From: Phormidium willei BDU 130791
Lineage (GTDB): Bacteria; Cyanobacteriota; Cyanobacteriia; Cyanobacteriales; Geitlerinemataceae
Length of the DNA stretch: 64,000 nucleotides
Direction: 5' to 3'
Assembly (NCBI GenBank): GCA_001637315.1
Contig: LSZA01000003.1
Coordinates: forward strand, 26,733 to 90,732
Shown here: in pieces, positions 31,421 to 39,276 of the stretch
Layout: the number at the start of each line of letters is the position of its first letter
Numbering within the stretch: the first letter of the stretch is position 1
Position numbers and translations under genes: made by a program
Notes under the pieces: generated by a model
What the model was told of the DNA's origin: nothing
Databases searched by the model: none
Seen by the model: only the letters and a program-made list of their open reading frames with translations

Positions 31421-31969
31421 ATGCAGCCACGCTTTCAAGACAACCTCACGCCGTTGACGACCCGTCCTCGCTTTCGTCGATCTGATGACGAGTTTGGCCG
31501 CACAGTTGCCCCGATCTCGTCCCAGCCGATTCGCGTTTCTGCGCCTGCGGTGCAACCGGAAACGGTTACCGTTGCTGAGGAGAGCCAATCCTCAGATGAG
31601 GAGTATTTCCAGCTTCAGAAGCAATTGTACCTCGTGACATTAGCCATTTCTGGAGCGGTCGTTGCCTCACTTTGGTATTTGTACTCCCGTGATCTGGCCT
31701 TAAATTATTTAATTGGGGCGATCGTTGGCACAGTCTATTTACGCATGATGGCGAGAGATGTTGGTCGTCTCGGTCGGACGAAGGTTCGGTTGGGGAACGG
31801 ACGGATGGCACTGTTTATCGGGCTAATGGTGATCGCCACCCAAGTTCAGCAGTTGCAAATTCTCCCCACCTTCTTTGGGTTTATGACGTACAAAGTAGCG
31901 ATTCTCGTCCATGTCCTGTTGACGACGTTCGCGCCGGACTCAAACTCTTCCAGGCAACCTGTCAATTGA
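31421..31969 (+). CDS. atp1: ATP synthase assembly protein Atp1 (subunit I)
   Basis: The first gene of the cyanobacterial ATP synthase operon. From ATG 31421 the product has about 182 residues. A hydrophilic 65-residue N-terminal extension precedes four membrane segments (about 70-170). Atp1/AtpI proteins help assemble the c-ring and are not part of the mature enzyme. I prefer ATG 31421 to the TTG at 31373, which would add 16 residues without family support. The stop is 9 bp before subunit a. Confidence 0.88.
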   Translation: MQPRFQDNLTPLTTRPRFRRSDDEFGRTVAPISSQPIRVSAPAVQPETVTVAEESQSSDEEYFQLQKQLYLVTLAISGAVVASLWYLYSRDLALNYLIGAIVGTVYLRMMARDVGRLGRTKVRLGNGRMALFIGLMVIATQVQQLQILPTFFGFMTYKVAILVHVLLTTFAPDSNSSRQPVN

Positions 31970-31978
31970 TGAGATAAC

Positions 31979-32722
31979 ATGCTCGACGTGCTACATACCG
32001 TTAACACTTTCCATTTGGCTAACTTGGAGGTCGGCCAACATTGGTACTGGGAAGTCGGTAGCCTCAAACTTCACGGACAAGTTTTTCTGACCTCTTGGTT
32101 CGTGATCGCCGTGTTGGCGATCGTCTCAATTTTAGCAACCCGCAACCTGCAACGGGTTCCCAGCGGACTTCAGAATTTTATGGAGTACGCCCTGGAGTTT
32201 ATCCGGGATCTGGCCAAAACCCAGATTGGAGAAAAAGAGTATCGCCCCTGGGTTCCTTTCGTAGGGACGTTATTTTTATTCATTTTCGTGTCAAACTGGT
32301 CTGGGGCGCTTGTTCCTTGGAAGCTCATTGAGCTACCTGCAAGTGAACTGGCGGCCCCCACCAACGATATCAACACGACGGTGGCATTGGCCTTGCTGAC
32401 CTCCTTGGCCTACTTTTATGCCGGATTCAGCAAACGCGGGTTAGGCTACTTCGCCCGCTATATTGAGCCAACACCAATCCTTCTTCCAATTAACATTCTG
32501 GAAGATTTTACCAAACCCCTCTCCCTGAGTTTCCGTCTCTTTGGTAACATCTTAGCGGACGAATTAGTGGTAGCGGTTTTGGTTCTGTTGGTGCCGCTGT
32601 TCGTGCCATTGCCCGTAATGCTACTGGGATTATTTACCAGTGCCATTCAGGCGTTGATTTTCGCCACTCTTGCGGCTGCCTATATCGGTGAAGCCATGGA
32701 GGGACACGGTGACCATGATTAG
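31979..32722 (+). CDS. atpB: F0F1 ATP synthase subunit a
   Basis: A 247-residue membrane stator subunit, atpI in the cyanobacterial naming. It forms the two proton half-channels next to the c-ring. The essential arginine is in the [17 protein letters not shown] helix (about residue 183). The [20 protein letters not shown] segment is characteristic of cyanobacteria and chloroplasts. It has five to six membrane helices. It is second in the operon, followed by a 170-bp spacer with hairpins. Confidence 0.97.
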   Translation: MLDVLHTVNTFHLANLEVGQHWYWEVGSLKLHGQVFLTSWFVIAVLAIVSILATRNLQRVPSGLQNFMEYALEFIRDLAKTQIGEKEYRPWVPFVGTLFLFIFVSNWSGALVPWKLIELPASELAAPTNDINTTVALALLTSLAYFYAGFSKRGLGYFARYIEPTPILLPINILEDFTKPLSLSFRLFGNILADELVVAVLVLLVPLFVPLPVMLLGLFTSAIQALIFATLAAAYIGEAMEGHGDHD

Positions 32723-32736
32723 TCACTAACAGTCCC

Positions 32737-32769
32737 GTGGGGGTTGACGGCAAGACACGACTCCCCCAC
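32737..32769 (+). other. Intercistronic hairpin between subunits a and c
   Basis: GTGGGGG (32737-32743) and CCCCCAC (32763-32769) pair across a 19-base loop. A smaller CGACA/TGTCG hairpin with a T-rich loop lies at about 32842-32857. They sit in the 171-bp spacer before the highly expressed subunit c and may affect processing or stability of the message; this is inference. Confidence 0.45.
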
Positions 32770-32890
32770 ACAATTAACCGAGACCGTTGGGTTTTCTCCG
32801 ATGGAGAATCCTCAGTCGGACTCTGGACAACTCAAAAAATCGACAGTTTTTTGTCGTTTGACGTTTAACTTAGACTGAAAAAAGGAGTAA

Positions 32891-33139
<249 letters not shown>

Positions 33140-33251
33140 TCAGTTTTCTGACGATAGGGGGTTCAGAGCCAGTTCAAGGACGTGAGTCCACGAACACGGG
33201 ATTTCTGCACCCCCTATGCACGACAAGGAGGGTAAGGACAAACCTAACATT

Positions 33252-33734
33252 ATGCATTGGACAATCGTACTGGCAACTGAAGCCACTCAAGAGGGCGGGT
33301 TGTTTGCTTTCGACGCAACCTTGCCCCTGATGGCTGTTCAGTTCATGATTTTGGTCGGGATTCTCAATGCGGTGTTCTATAAACCGTTGACGAAATCCCT
33401 CGATGACCGAGATGACTACATCCGTGGTAAAACACAAAGCGCACAGGCGCGTCTAAAAGACGCTCAAGACAAGAAGGCGAAGTACGAGCAAGAACTCGCC
33501 TCAAGTCGCCGACAGGCACAAGAGATTATTAATGCGGCTCGGGATGAGGCTGACAAAACCGCTGACGCTGAAATCGCTGAAGCCCAACGTCAAGCCAATG
33601 AGGAACGAGAACAAGCGGCGGCTGAGATTGAACAGCAGAAACAGGCGGCTTTTGCTCAAATTGACCGACAGGTTGATGCACTCAGTCAGCAAATTCTCGA
33701 AAAGATCCTCGGTTCTGAACTCGTGAAACGTTAG
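33252..33734 (+). CDS. F0F1 ATP synthase subunit b'
   Basis: About 160 residues from ATG 33252 (atpG in cyanobacterial naming). One N-terminal membrane helix (about 25-48) is followed by a long charged coiled coil rich in Ala, Glu, Gln and Arg. With subunit b it forms the heterodimeric peripheral stalk found in photosynthetic organisms. The [24 protein letters not shown] stretch around the helix is typical; an ATG at 33216 would add 12 hydrophilic residues not seen in the family. Confidence 0.93.
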   Translation: MHWTIVLATEATQEGGLFAFDATLPLMAVQFMILVGILNAVFYKPLTKSLDDRDDYIRGKTQSAQARLKDAQDKKAKYEQELASSRRQAQEIINAARDEADKTADAEIAEAQRQANEEREQAAAEIEQQKQAAFAQIDRQVDALSQQILEKILGSELVKR

Positions 33735-33885
33735 CGAGCGAGCGCGAGTCGGAGACGGTGACTGACAATTGTGGTTATGAACGATTGTGAGTGACGGTCG
33801 ATGTCTCGATTGAAAGATTGGGTCGTGGCTAGACCGCGATGACCAATCTGCGACGTAACATTTAAGCGATTAAGGTTTAAGAATC

Positions 33886-34410
33886 ATGGAGACTTTTGTG
33901 TGGCTGGCTGAGGCCGAAGGAGGTTTTGCGTTTAATCCAGACCCACTCGGCACCAACCTAGTTAACCTCATCATTGTCATTGGTGTTCTGTACTACTTCG
34001 GACGAGGATTCCTCGGAAAAATCCTTAGCGATCGCCGCAACACCATTGAAACTGACATTAAAGACGCTGAGCAAAAAGCGAGTCAGGCTCAAGCGCAGCT
34101 CAAAGCAGCTAACGCTGACCTCGAACAGGCTCAGGCTCAGGCTAAGCGTATTGTAGCAGACGCTCAAGAACGGGCTAAAGCGGTTAAAGCCCAAATTATG
34201 GACGAGACTCGCGCTGAAGTCGAACGATTGAAAGCCTCCTCAGCTCAGGAGCTTCAGTCTGATGAAAGCCGCGCGATGGCTCAGCTACGTCAACGTGCGG
34301 TAAGTTTGGCCGTAGAAAAGGCTCAGACCTACTTACGCGATCGCCTCAGTGCCGAAGACCAACAAAAAATTATCGATCGCAGCATTAGCCAAATTGGAGG
34401 TCAGCGATGA
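33886..34410 (+). CDS. atpF: F0F1 ATP synthase subunit b
   Basis: A 174-residue peripheral stalk subunit with one membrane helix at about residues 25-45 and a long right-handed coiled coil. The FNPDPLGTNLVNLIIVIGVL segment is typical of cyanobacterial subunit b. Its 3' end overlaps the start of the delta gene by four bases (ATGA at 34407-34410), so translation is coupled. A 150-bp non-coding spacer separates it from b'. Confidence 0.96.
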   Translation: METFVWLAEAEGGFAFNPDPLGTNLVNLIIVIGVLYYFGRGFLGKILSDRRNTIETDIKDAEQKASQAQAQLKAANADLEQAQAQAKRIVADAQERAKAVKAQIMDETRAEVERLKASSAQELQSDESRAMAQLRQRAVSLAVEKAQTYLRDRLSAEDQQKIIDRSISQIGGQR

Positions 34411-34955
34411 CAGGACAAATGGCAACCGCCGAAATTGTCGAGCCTTATGCCAAAGCCTTGATGGCCATCGCCAGCGAACATGACCTGGTAGATACCATCG
34501 GCGAAAATACGGCTCAAATCCTCGACACCCTCAAGAGTTCAGAGGAACTCCAGGAATTTATCACCAACCCCATCATCAAGCCGGCGACCAAAAAAGCCGT
34601 CTTAACACAACTGTTTAACGGCCAGGTGCATGACTACAGTTTCCGTTTTCTGTGCCTGCTCGTCGATCGCGGTCGTATTCTGTTCTTAAAAGAGATTTGT
34701 TCTCAGTATCAAGTCCTATTACGAGAACTGAAAAACATTGCTCTGGCTGAAGTCACCTCAGCCGTCGAACTCAGCGATGAGCAACAAGAGCAAGTTCGCG
34801 ATCGCGTCAAAGGGTTCACCAACGCCAGTGATGTCGAGTTAGAGATCGAAGTCGATCCGGCCCTGCTCGGTGGCGTGATGATCCGCGTTGGCTCTCAAGT
34901 GCTTGACATCAGTTTGCGGGGTCAACTGCGTCGTCTAGCTCTGAGCCTCAGTTAA
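34407..34955 (+). CDS. atpH: F0F1 ATP synthase subunit delta
   Basis: A 182-residue stalk-cap subunit (atpD in cyanobacterial naming) that ties the b/b' stalk to the alpha subunits. The N-terminal helical bundle starts EPYAKALMAIASEHDL, and the C-terminal part has DPALLGGVMIRVGSQVLDISLRG, the family signature near the end. Two possible starts lie four codons apart; ATG 34407 overlaps the b stop and is preferred. Confidence 0.95.
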   Translation: MTGQMATAEIVEPYAKALMAIASEHDLVDTIGENTAQILDTLKSSEELQEFITNPIIKPATKKAVLTQLFNGQVHDYSFRFLCLLVDRGRILFLKEICSQYQVLLRELKNIALAEVTSAVELSDEQQEQVRDRVKGFTNASDVELEIEVDPALLGGVMIRVGSQVLDISLRGQLRRLALSLS

Positions 34956-35038
34956 CGCCACCGCCATTGGCCGCGAGTGCGTCTAGACGTTCGTGATCAC
35001 AGTTTTATCCAAGAAGCGTTCAACAGCGAGACAAGATT

Positions 35039-36556
35039 ATGGTAGCTATCAGACCAGACGAAATTAGCAGCATCATTCAGAAACAGATTGAAGACTACGA
35101 CCAAGATGTCAAAGTCTCCAATGTGGGAACTGTACTCCAAGTTGGAGACGGAATTGCCCGGGTCTATGGCCTCGAACAAGCCATGGCCGGAGAACTCCTC
35201 GAATTTGAAGACGGAACCGTTGGCATTGCCCTCAACCTCGAAGAAGATAACGTTGGCGCCGTGTTGATGGGAGAAGGCCGCGAGATCCAAGAAGGGTCCT
35301 CCGTCAAATCCACCGGCAAAATTGCCCAGGTTCCCGTCGGGGAAGCCATGATTGGTCGGGTCGTCGATGCCTTAGGTCGTCCCATTGACGGTAAGGGTGA
35401 CATCAAGACGAACGAAACTCGCCTCATTGAATCCGGTGCACCGGGGATTATTGAACGGAAATCCGTTTGTGAACCCCTACAAACCGGGATTACCTCCATC
35501 GATGCCATGATTCCCGTCGGCCGCGGTCAACGGGAGTTGATTATTGGTGACCGTCAAACCGGGAAAACCGCCATCGCCATCGATACCATCCTCAACCAGA
35601 AGAGTGAAGACGTGGTTTGCGTCTATGTGGCGGTGGGTCAAAAAGCCTCCACGGTAGCTCAGGTGATCGGCGTCCTCGAAGAAAATGGCGCGATGGACTA
35701 CACCATCGTTGTCGCCGCCAACGCCTCAGACCCGGCTACCCTACAATACTTGGCGCCTTACACTGGGGCGAGTATGGCCGAATACTTTATGTACAACGGT
35801 AAAGCCACTCTGGTCATCTATGATGACTTGTCCAAACAGGCTCAAGCCTATCGTCAGATGTCCCTGCTGCTGCGTCGTCCCCCCGGTCGTGAAGCCTATC
35901 CTGGAGATGTGTTCTATCTCCACTCTCGTCTGTTGGAACGGGCCGCTAAACTCAGCGATGAACTCGGTGCCGGTAGCATGACGGCACTGCCGATTATTGA
36001 AACCCAAGCCGGTGACGTCTCGGCTTACATTCCCACCAACGTCATCTCGATTACCGACGGACAGATCTTCCTCTCCTCTGACCTGTTTAACTCCGGTCAA
36101 CGTCCGGCGGTCAACCCCGGTATTTCCGTCTCCCGTGTGGGTTCGGCCGCGCAAACCAAAGCCATTAAGAAGGTGGCTGGGAAGATGAAACTGGAATTGG
36201 CTCAGTTTGATGAACTGGAAGCTTTCTCCCAGTTCGCTTCTGATTTGGATGCGGCGACCCGCAACCAACTCGAACGAGGGAAACGCCTACGCCAGTTGCT
36301 CAAACAGCCTCAGAGTTCTCCTCTGCCTCTCGAAGAACAGGTGGCGATCGTTTACGCTGGGGTCAATGGTCTCCTCGATGAGATTCCGGTGGAGAAAGTC
36401 ACTAGCTTCACCCAAGGCCTGCGGGAATATCTGCGCAGCAGCAAGCCCAAGTTTGGTGAGTTGATTCGCTCGACCAAGAAATTGGAAGAAGAGTCGGAAA
36501 ATCTCCTCAAAGAGGCGATCGCAGAATATAAACAGACCTTCTTGGTGTCTGCGTAA
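35039..36556 (+). CDS. atpA: F0F1 ATP synthase subunit alpha
   Basis: A 505-residue catalytic-head subunit holding the non-catalytic nucleotide sites. Walker A is [12 protein letters not shown] (about 170-181) and the arginine finger is in the conserved [12 protein letters not shown] segment. The N-terminal [14 protein letters not shown] is typical of cyanobacteria and chloroplasts. It is followed by gamma after 86 bp. The beta and epsilon genes are absent, as expected since cyanobacteria keep them in a separate cluster. Confidence 0.98.
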   Translation: MVAIRPDEISSIIQKQIEDYDQDVKVSNVGTVLQVGDGIARVYGLEQAMAGELLEFEDGTVGIALNLEEDNVGAVLMGEGREIQEGSSVKSTGKIAQVPVGEAMIGRVVDALGRPIDGKGDIKTNETRLIESGAPGIIERKSVCEPLQTGITSIDAMIPVGRGQRELIIGDRQTGKTAIAIDTILNQKSEDVVCVYVAVGQKASTVAQVIGVLEENGAMDYTIVVAANASDPATLQYLAPYTGASMAEYFMYNGKATLVIYDDLSKQAQAYRQMSLLLRRPPGREAYPGDVFYLHSRLLERAAKLSDELGAGSMTALPIIETQAGDVSAYIPTNVISITDGQIFLSSDLFNSGQRPAVNPGISVSRVGSAAQTKAIKKVAGKMKLELAQFDELEAFSQFASDLDAATRNQLERGKRLRQLLKQPQSSPLPLEEQVAIVYAGVNGLLDEIPVEKVTSFTQGLREYLRSSKPKFGELIRSTKKLEEESENLLKEAIAEYKQTFLVSA

Positions 36557-36642
36557 TCGCGAACTTGATTGCAGGGTGAGGGTGGCCGGCCATCCCTTAC
36601 CCTCAATCCCTCTAGTGCCACTATTGTTCAACCGTTTCTCCT

Positions 36643-37590
36643 ATGGCTAATCTAAAGGCGATTCGCGATCGCATTAAATCTGTTAAAAATACGCGAAAAA
36701 TTACTGAGGCCATGCGTCTTGTTGCAGCGGCGCGGGTTCGTCGCGCTCAAGAACAAGTCTTGGCCACTCGTCCCTTTGCGGATGCCTTGGCCCAAGTCCT
36801 GTTTGGCCTGCAAAACCGTCTGCAATTTGAAGACGCAGAGTTACCTCTACTCCAACAGCAAGAGGTGGAGTCGGTGGCCCTGGTGGTTGTCTCAGGCGAT
36901 CGCGGTCTCTGTGGCGGCTACAATGCCAACATTATCCGTCGTGCCGAGGCCCGCGCCGCTGAACTGAAGGCCGAAGGCAAAAACGTCACCTTCATCCTCA
37001 TCGGCCGCAAAGCCATTCAATACTTCAAGCGTCGGGAAGCCCCGATTACGGCGACCTTCGCCAATCTGGCACAAATCCCCACCGCTGAAGAAGCCGGACA
37101 AATTAACGACGAAACCCGCGCTCTTTATCTCTCGGATAATGTACAACGGGTGGAGTTAGTCTATACCAAATTTGTCTCCCTCGTCAGTTCTAAGCCGGTG
37201 GTGCAAACCCTGCTTCCTCTCGATCCTCAGGGCCTCGCCGCCCAGGATGACGAAATCTTCCGCCTCACCAGTCGTGGTGGCACTTTTGAAGTGCAGCGAG
37301 AACCCGCTCCCATGACAGCGGCAGAACTGCCCCGAGATATGATTTTTGAGCAAGATCCGGTGCAAATTCTCGATGCATTGCTACCGCTCTATATCACCAA
37401 CCAGATTCTACGAGCCTTACAAGAATCGGCAGCCAGTGAGTTGGCGGCTCGGATGACGGCCATGAACAACGCCAGCGACAACGCCAATGACCTCATCTCT
37501 GAGTTGACTCGCTCCTACAACAAAGCGCGTCAGGCCGCCATTACTCAAGAGATTCTCGAAGTCGTCGGCGGTGCCGAAGCCTTGGGTTAA
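36643..37590 (+). CDS. atpG: F0F1 ATP synthase subunit gamma
   Basis: A 315-residue central rotor shaft (atpC in cyanobacterial naming). The N-terminal helix has [18 protein letters not shown] and the C-terminal helix [19 protein letters not shown]. Between them lies the cyanobacterial insertion at about 195-230, which lacks the redox-active cysteine pair of chloroplast gamma; no Cys-x5-Cys is seen, so thiol regulation is not expected. It is the last gene of the operon. Confidence 0.97.
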   Translation: MANLKAIRDRIKSVKNTRKITEAMRLVAAARVRRAQEQVLATRPFADALAQVLFGLQNRLQFEDAELPLLQQQEVESVALVVVSGDRGLCGGYNANIIRRAEARAAELKAEGKNVTFILIGRKAIQYFKRREAPITATFANLAQIPTAEEAGQINDETRALYLSDNVQRVELVYTKFVSLVSSKPVVQTLLPLDPQGLAAQDDEIFRLTSRGGTFEVQREPAPMTAAELPRDMIFEQDPVQILDALLPLYITNQILRALQESAASELAARMTAMNNASDNANDLISELTRSYNKARQAAITQEILEVVGGAEALG

Positions 37591-37635
37591 CTCCAAATTA
37601 TTGACGGCTTTTGTCGTTCTAGCTGCCAATCCCTG

Positions 37636-37672
37636 AACGCGTCCTCTTCGGAGGGCGCGTTTTTGTTTTTTT
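37636..37672 (+). terminator. Terminator of the atp operon
   Basis: AACGCGTCCTC, a TTCG tetraloop and GAGGGCGCGTT form an 11-bp stem with one G-T pair, followed by TTTTGTTTTTTT. A strong intrinsic terminator 45 bp after the gamma stop. Confidence 0.93.
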
Positions 37673-37685
37673 GGCTCGATCGCCC

Positions 37686-37714
37686 TTGACATTCAAGATT
37701 CGTTTTGTTATAAT
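37686..37714 (+). promoter_or_regulatory. Orphan perfect-consensus sigma70 promoter
   Basis: TTGACA (37686-37691), a 17-base spacer and TATAAT (37709-37714) match the consensus exactly. It starts right after the atp terminator and points away from the operon. The next gene downstream is on the opposite strand, so there is no annotated target. Confidence 0.8.
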
Positions 37715-37720
37715 GAAATC

Positions 37721-37860
37721 AACAAATAAAGCTTCACCCCTTAATCAGAGCGCACCAAATTTTTGATTCAAGGTTGGCAAGGCTTCGCGGCCCCGGTGCG
37801 GGCCGCGCAAAGCCAAACATCTAAGCAGGGCAATTTTATTTCTGATTGACGTACAGAAAT
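37721..37860 (+). ncRNA. Putative small RNA or microprotein transcript downstream of the atp operon
   Basis: Transcription from the orphan promoter would start near 37721. The transcript would contain a strong hairpin, GGCTTCGCGGCCC (37781-37793) with GGGCCGCG (37800-37807) and AAGCC, but no clear U-tract before the end of the convergent DUF1350 gene at 37899. A 28-codon frame starting at a TTG just before this hairpin (about 37762-37848, reading IQGWQGFAAPVRAAQ) is open, so a microprotein is an alternative. No known RNA family is recognised. The 3' end is a guess. Confidence 0.45.
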
Positions 37861-37898
37861 CGAAAACAGCGATTCATCCAAGACAACCGGTTCTCCTC

Positions 37899-38714
37899 TC
37901 AGCGAACCGTCGTCGGATCAAGCCAAAATCCAACCTCCCGCGTCAGCCGATTCAAATCGCGATAAACCCCTTGTTTCACCCATTGGGCCATTGCATCGAG
38001 GGGAGAAAAGGATTGTCCAACCTCCCAAGGGATATCTTGAGCAATAGGAGTCAGATGAGTCCCCTTAAGAACCCGAAAACTCACCCAATCGGGAAACATC
38101 CCCTCCAATACAGGACGCAAAATCAAACTTTGGTCGATGGTGTCATCTTGAAACTTAATCAATAAATTACGTCGGACCCCATAGTGACTAGCGATCAACT
38201 CTTGGGTTTGTTCAGGAGATGGGGTAAATTCCACATCCGTCAGCAAAGAAAGCTGGTCAACAAAAGGAATCGAACGCCGGGCCGGATAATTGTTATAGGC
38301 CATCAAGACATTACCCGCCCGTTTCACATTAAACAAACTACTAATCAGTAGATGGAGCTTACAGCCCATACTATGACCAACCCCGTACACCGGCAACCCT
38401 CGTTTACGCAGTTGACCCGTCACATAGAGGCGATCGCAGGTTTGCTCAAAACGATTCAACGCCTCCTGGGCCATCTCCCCATGATTAAGGGTATTCACAA
38501 ACGGAGTCGCAATCACCACATAGCGTTCCCGGGCCAGATATTCCAACAAGAAGCGATAGGTAACTTGAGGTGCAGCAGCGACAAAGGCCCCGCCAAGGAA
38601 ATGAACAATTCCTTTAGGATTTCCGGGAATCAGAACCGAACTTCCTGTAATCTCCCGCCAATTCGCGACCCACTGAGCCATAAAGAATACTCTCAAAACC
38701 GTATGTAACGCCAT
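37899..38714 (-). CDS. DUF1350 family alpha/beta-hydrolase-like protein
   Basis: A 271-residue member of DUF1350, a family confined to cyanobacteria and plastids. The order FLGGAFVAAAPQVTYRFLL near the start and the nucleophile-elbow-like YGVGHSMGCKLH (Ser at about 114) indicate an alpha/beta-hydrolase fold; a histidine late in the chain (KGTHLTP, about 219) may complete a triad. Substrate unknown. The start may be Met12 (38681), since the first eleven residues look like an extension. It converges with the putative transcript behind the atp operon. Confidence 0.85.
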   Translation of the reverse strand: MALHTVLRVFFMAQWVANWREITGSSVLIPGNPKGIVHFLGGAFVAAAPQVTYRFLLEYLARERYVVIATPFVNTLNHGEMAQEALNRFEQTCDRLYVTGQLRKRGLPVYGVGHSMGCKLHLLISSLFNVKRAGNVLMAYNNYPARRSIPFVDQLSLLTDVEFTPSPEQTQELIASHYGVRRNLLIKFQDDTIDQSLILRPVLEGMFPDWVSFRVLKGTHLTPIAQDIPWEVGQSFSPLDAMAQWVKQGVYRDLNRLTREVGFWLDPTTVR

Positions 38715-38723
38715 TGTAACAAC

Positions 38724-39112
38724 CTAAGGGAAGCCGCCAACCCAATTAACCGGCGCATTGACATCCTCTCCCAGCAACCAAGAGCGGCTATGCCGGGAGA
38801 TTCCCATTCGGTTCCCGAACGCTTCGCGATGGGTCGCCCCAAAGATTTCCGGCTTCAACAGGTGCCAGCTAGACTGAGTCACCCCAGCCCCCGCCGCCTC
38901 CCCTCCACAGGCATTTTTGATTCCCCGTTGCCCACGGGTACAAATCACTTGTCCACTGGCCACATCACGGGGTTTGATGGACCCGCAGTTATGGCAGTGA
39001 TGAATCCGGGTTGAGAGGTCTTTGCGAACCTCCACTCCACAATCCCGGATGCCCATGAGGGGCCACTGGCTCTAGCTTAAATTCCCACGTCATGTTAAGC
39101 ATCTCTAAATTG
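38724..39112 (-). pseudogene. Internally deleted IS200/IS605-family tnpB remnant
   Basis: On the minus strand the C-terminal zinc-ribbon part of TnpB is clear: CGVEVRKDLSTRIHHCHNCG, then RDVASGQVICTRG and KNACG. Just upstream, in another frame, a start MLNMTWEFKLEP (39112-39077) looks like the opening residues of a TnpB protein. The roughly 300 residues between, including the RuvC catalytic acids, are gone. Downstream on the minus strand is a GGAGAGGATGTCAA string (about 38757-38770), the sort of sequence found at the right end of these elements. No tnpA is present. It is a dead, shortened copy that might only move in trans. Confidence 0.65.
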
Positions 39113-39276
39113 TAGCAGATATTTTGTAGGTTGCGTTCCTCGATCGCGCTTCGCTACACCACCCGCCAAGCTTTTAGCTAGGGCTTTGTACGGCGAAGAA
39201 TTTGGATAGAGATTTACAAGAAAGGGGAAGACTCGGGGGTTAGAATGTAGCAAGCCTTTGATTCTTCCCCTTTGCT

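Noticed and set aside
37781..37814. GC hairpin as an intrinsic terminator of the putative transcript
   Set aside because: It is not followed by a U-tract, so it is treated as internal structure.
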